A stretch of DNA of 64,000 nt from Sitta carolinensis (lineage: Eukaryota > Chordata > Aves > Passeriformes > Sittidae), in the NCBI GenBank assembly GCA_032173965.1, contig CM063284.1:119820410-119884409 (forward strand), in the 5' to 3' direction. Within the stretch, counting starts at the first letter, position 1. Each line of letters begins with the position of its first letter. Made by a program: the position numbers and the translations under genes. Under the pieces are notes generated by a model. That model ran no database searches, was not told the DNA's origin, and was given only the letters and a program-made list of their open reading frames with translations. This document shows, one piece after another, positions 62,801-64,000 of the stretch.

Positions 62801-64000
62801 TTATCCCATCTGTTAGAGATATGCATATATTTAGATTATTTTTTTAGAAAGCAAATGTTAATTTAAAGTTGTACTAAATCTTGAACCTCTTAAAACATGC
62901 TGTACTCTCCCAATCCTTTCTTAACTATAAAATATCTTTTTGTGATAACAATTTGTAAGAGGGTGGTATTCTATTTATTTCATTCCATATGACAATTCAG
63001 TTCAGTTACTAGTAGAAGCCAGTGAAATTAATTTCTGAATTATTTTTGGGGGGACCGTATTTTAATAGATCCTCAAGTACAAGCGTCCATTTTTGGGTTG
63101 GTGGGTGTTTTTATTGTTTCTTGGTTAACTTAAAGTTATTGTGGTACCTTAAAAGCCAAATAAGATGTGTTCTTAATTTTAAAGTCCAAATTTAAATATA
63201 TGAATATAGTAAATATGTTGTCAGAAAGAGTTACTGAGGCCTTTTGATTACAGCAGTGACTGCTAATACTACTCCTTTTCTCTCAACATATTTACTTGAA
63301 CTGATGTTTACAGACATTGTGGAGAATCTTTCTTTAAAAATACACTAGTGCTTAAAAATATTTATTCCTTCCCTAGTCTATGAATCACTTGGTTATCACT
63401 GTAAATTTCTCTGTAAACTTATTCAAATAGGTGACTGATTACAAAATCTCAGGGTAAAATGTTCTCATTATGAGTTTGCATTTTTAGGAAAGTGCCTATG
63501 CTCAGCATTTGCTTTTAAGTATTTGGAATGTTTTTGTTATTTTAACTGAGGGTATCAATTCAAAATTCTATGAATCTAATGTCTTCCAGTGCCAGAACAG
63601 CTCTGTTAGGGAGTGCCAAGTGGTCTCTGTGTATTAAGTTCTTCACAGTATGTGAAGAAATAAATAAAAGTAAGCAACAAATAAAAGTGAGCAACAGAAA
63701 AATACAGATTTGCCCAAGTTAGTATATGCTACAGTGATGAGTACTACAGCAGCAACTTGCCAGGCTTAGAGGCAACCTGAAAAAAATTGGCAACCTGGCA
63801 CTGTTTGCTGATCATGGATCAACTAATGTACTCAAGACAAGAGGGGCTCCACAGCTGAGAGGGGTCTATGGAAGAAATCTTCAACTTCAAACTTCCAGTG
63901 CAAAGAGGAATCAAGAAAATGTAGATGTCAGTGTTACTTTTACAGCAGCACTTGTCAATACAGAGCAAACTTGTTCCCAAAAACAGAAGAACAGAAACAG
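56852..64000 (+). other. SULF1: Start of SULF1 intron 4 (incomplete, at least 7149 bp)
   Basis: It begins gtaagtccaaattg, a near-ideal donor. No downstream SULF1 exon, other gene or named transposon was recognised up to the window end. Short chance open frames occur, the longest 129 codons at 59782-60171 (+). A 17-bp tandem duplication lies near the end. Confidence 0.85.
63662..63695. repeat. 17-bp tandem duplication
   Basis: aaataaaagtaagcaac (63662-63678) and aaataaaagtgagcaac (63679-63695) are adjacent copies with a single difference. Confidence 0.9.

Noticed and set aside
56852..64000. Search for the next SULF1 exon (TPSYNYAP region)
   Set aside because: No sequence encoding it was seen with an acceptor in the correct phase, so the exon is taken to lie beyond the window.

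Overview
This is a stretch of vertebrate nuclear DNA, almost certainly from a bird. It is AT-rich, nearly all non-coding, and carries CR1-type LINE relics (about 5.8-6.6 kb, 26.1-26.5 kb and 32.2 kb). It also carries two copies of an avian ERVL/GGLTR-like LTR (about 21.4-21.9 kb and 42.3-42.9 kb). There are no operons, CRISPR arrays or tRNA/rRNA genes that I can support. I did not find a previously undescribed multi-gene system.

The one gene I recognise is SULF1, the extracellular heparan sulfate 6-O-endosulfatase, on the + strand. Four coding exons are present. Exon A (36455-36626, with 63 nt of 5'UTR in the same exon from 36392) holds the signal peptide and the first metal ligands. Exon B (42022-42261) holds the formylglycine cysteine motif. 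Exon C is 54499-54650 and exon D is 56682-56851. All junctions are GT-AG, and the reading frame stays open through phases 1, 1 and 0, ending in phase 2. Together they encode residues 1-244 plus two bases of codon 245, roughly the first quarter to third of a protein of about 870 residues. The rest lies beyond position 64000.

Layout: positions 1-36391 are upstream non-coding DNA. Because a good 3' splice site ends exactly at 36391, at least part of this is probably a 5'UTR intron of SULF1. The region holds a CR1 copy, an LTR, a short GC/CpG-rich segment near 23.4-23.7 kb, two further CR1 relics, and a weak promoter-like cluster near 35.3 kb. The introns follow: intron 1 (36627-42021), intron 2 (42262-54498), intron 3 (54651-56681) and the start of intron 4 (56852-64000).

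Intron 2 is the most eventful region. A sense-oriented LTR begins 84 bp after the exon B donor and is followed by a probable internal ERV remnant. Next to it, on the opposite strand (43389-44189), is a degenerate coding-like tract of unknown identity with one frameshift and two in-frame TGA codons. Short perfect inverted repeats at 8503-8528, 14119-14150 and 49410-49432 and several small tandem duplications are also listed. Repeat family names and human comparisons rest on memory of the families, not on searches.
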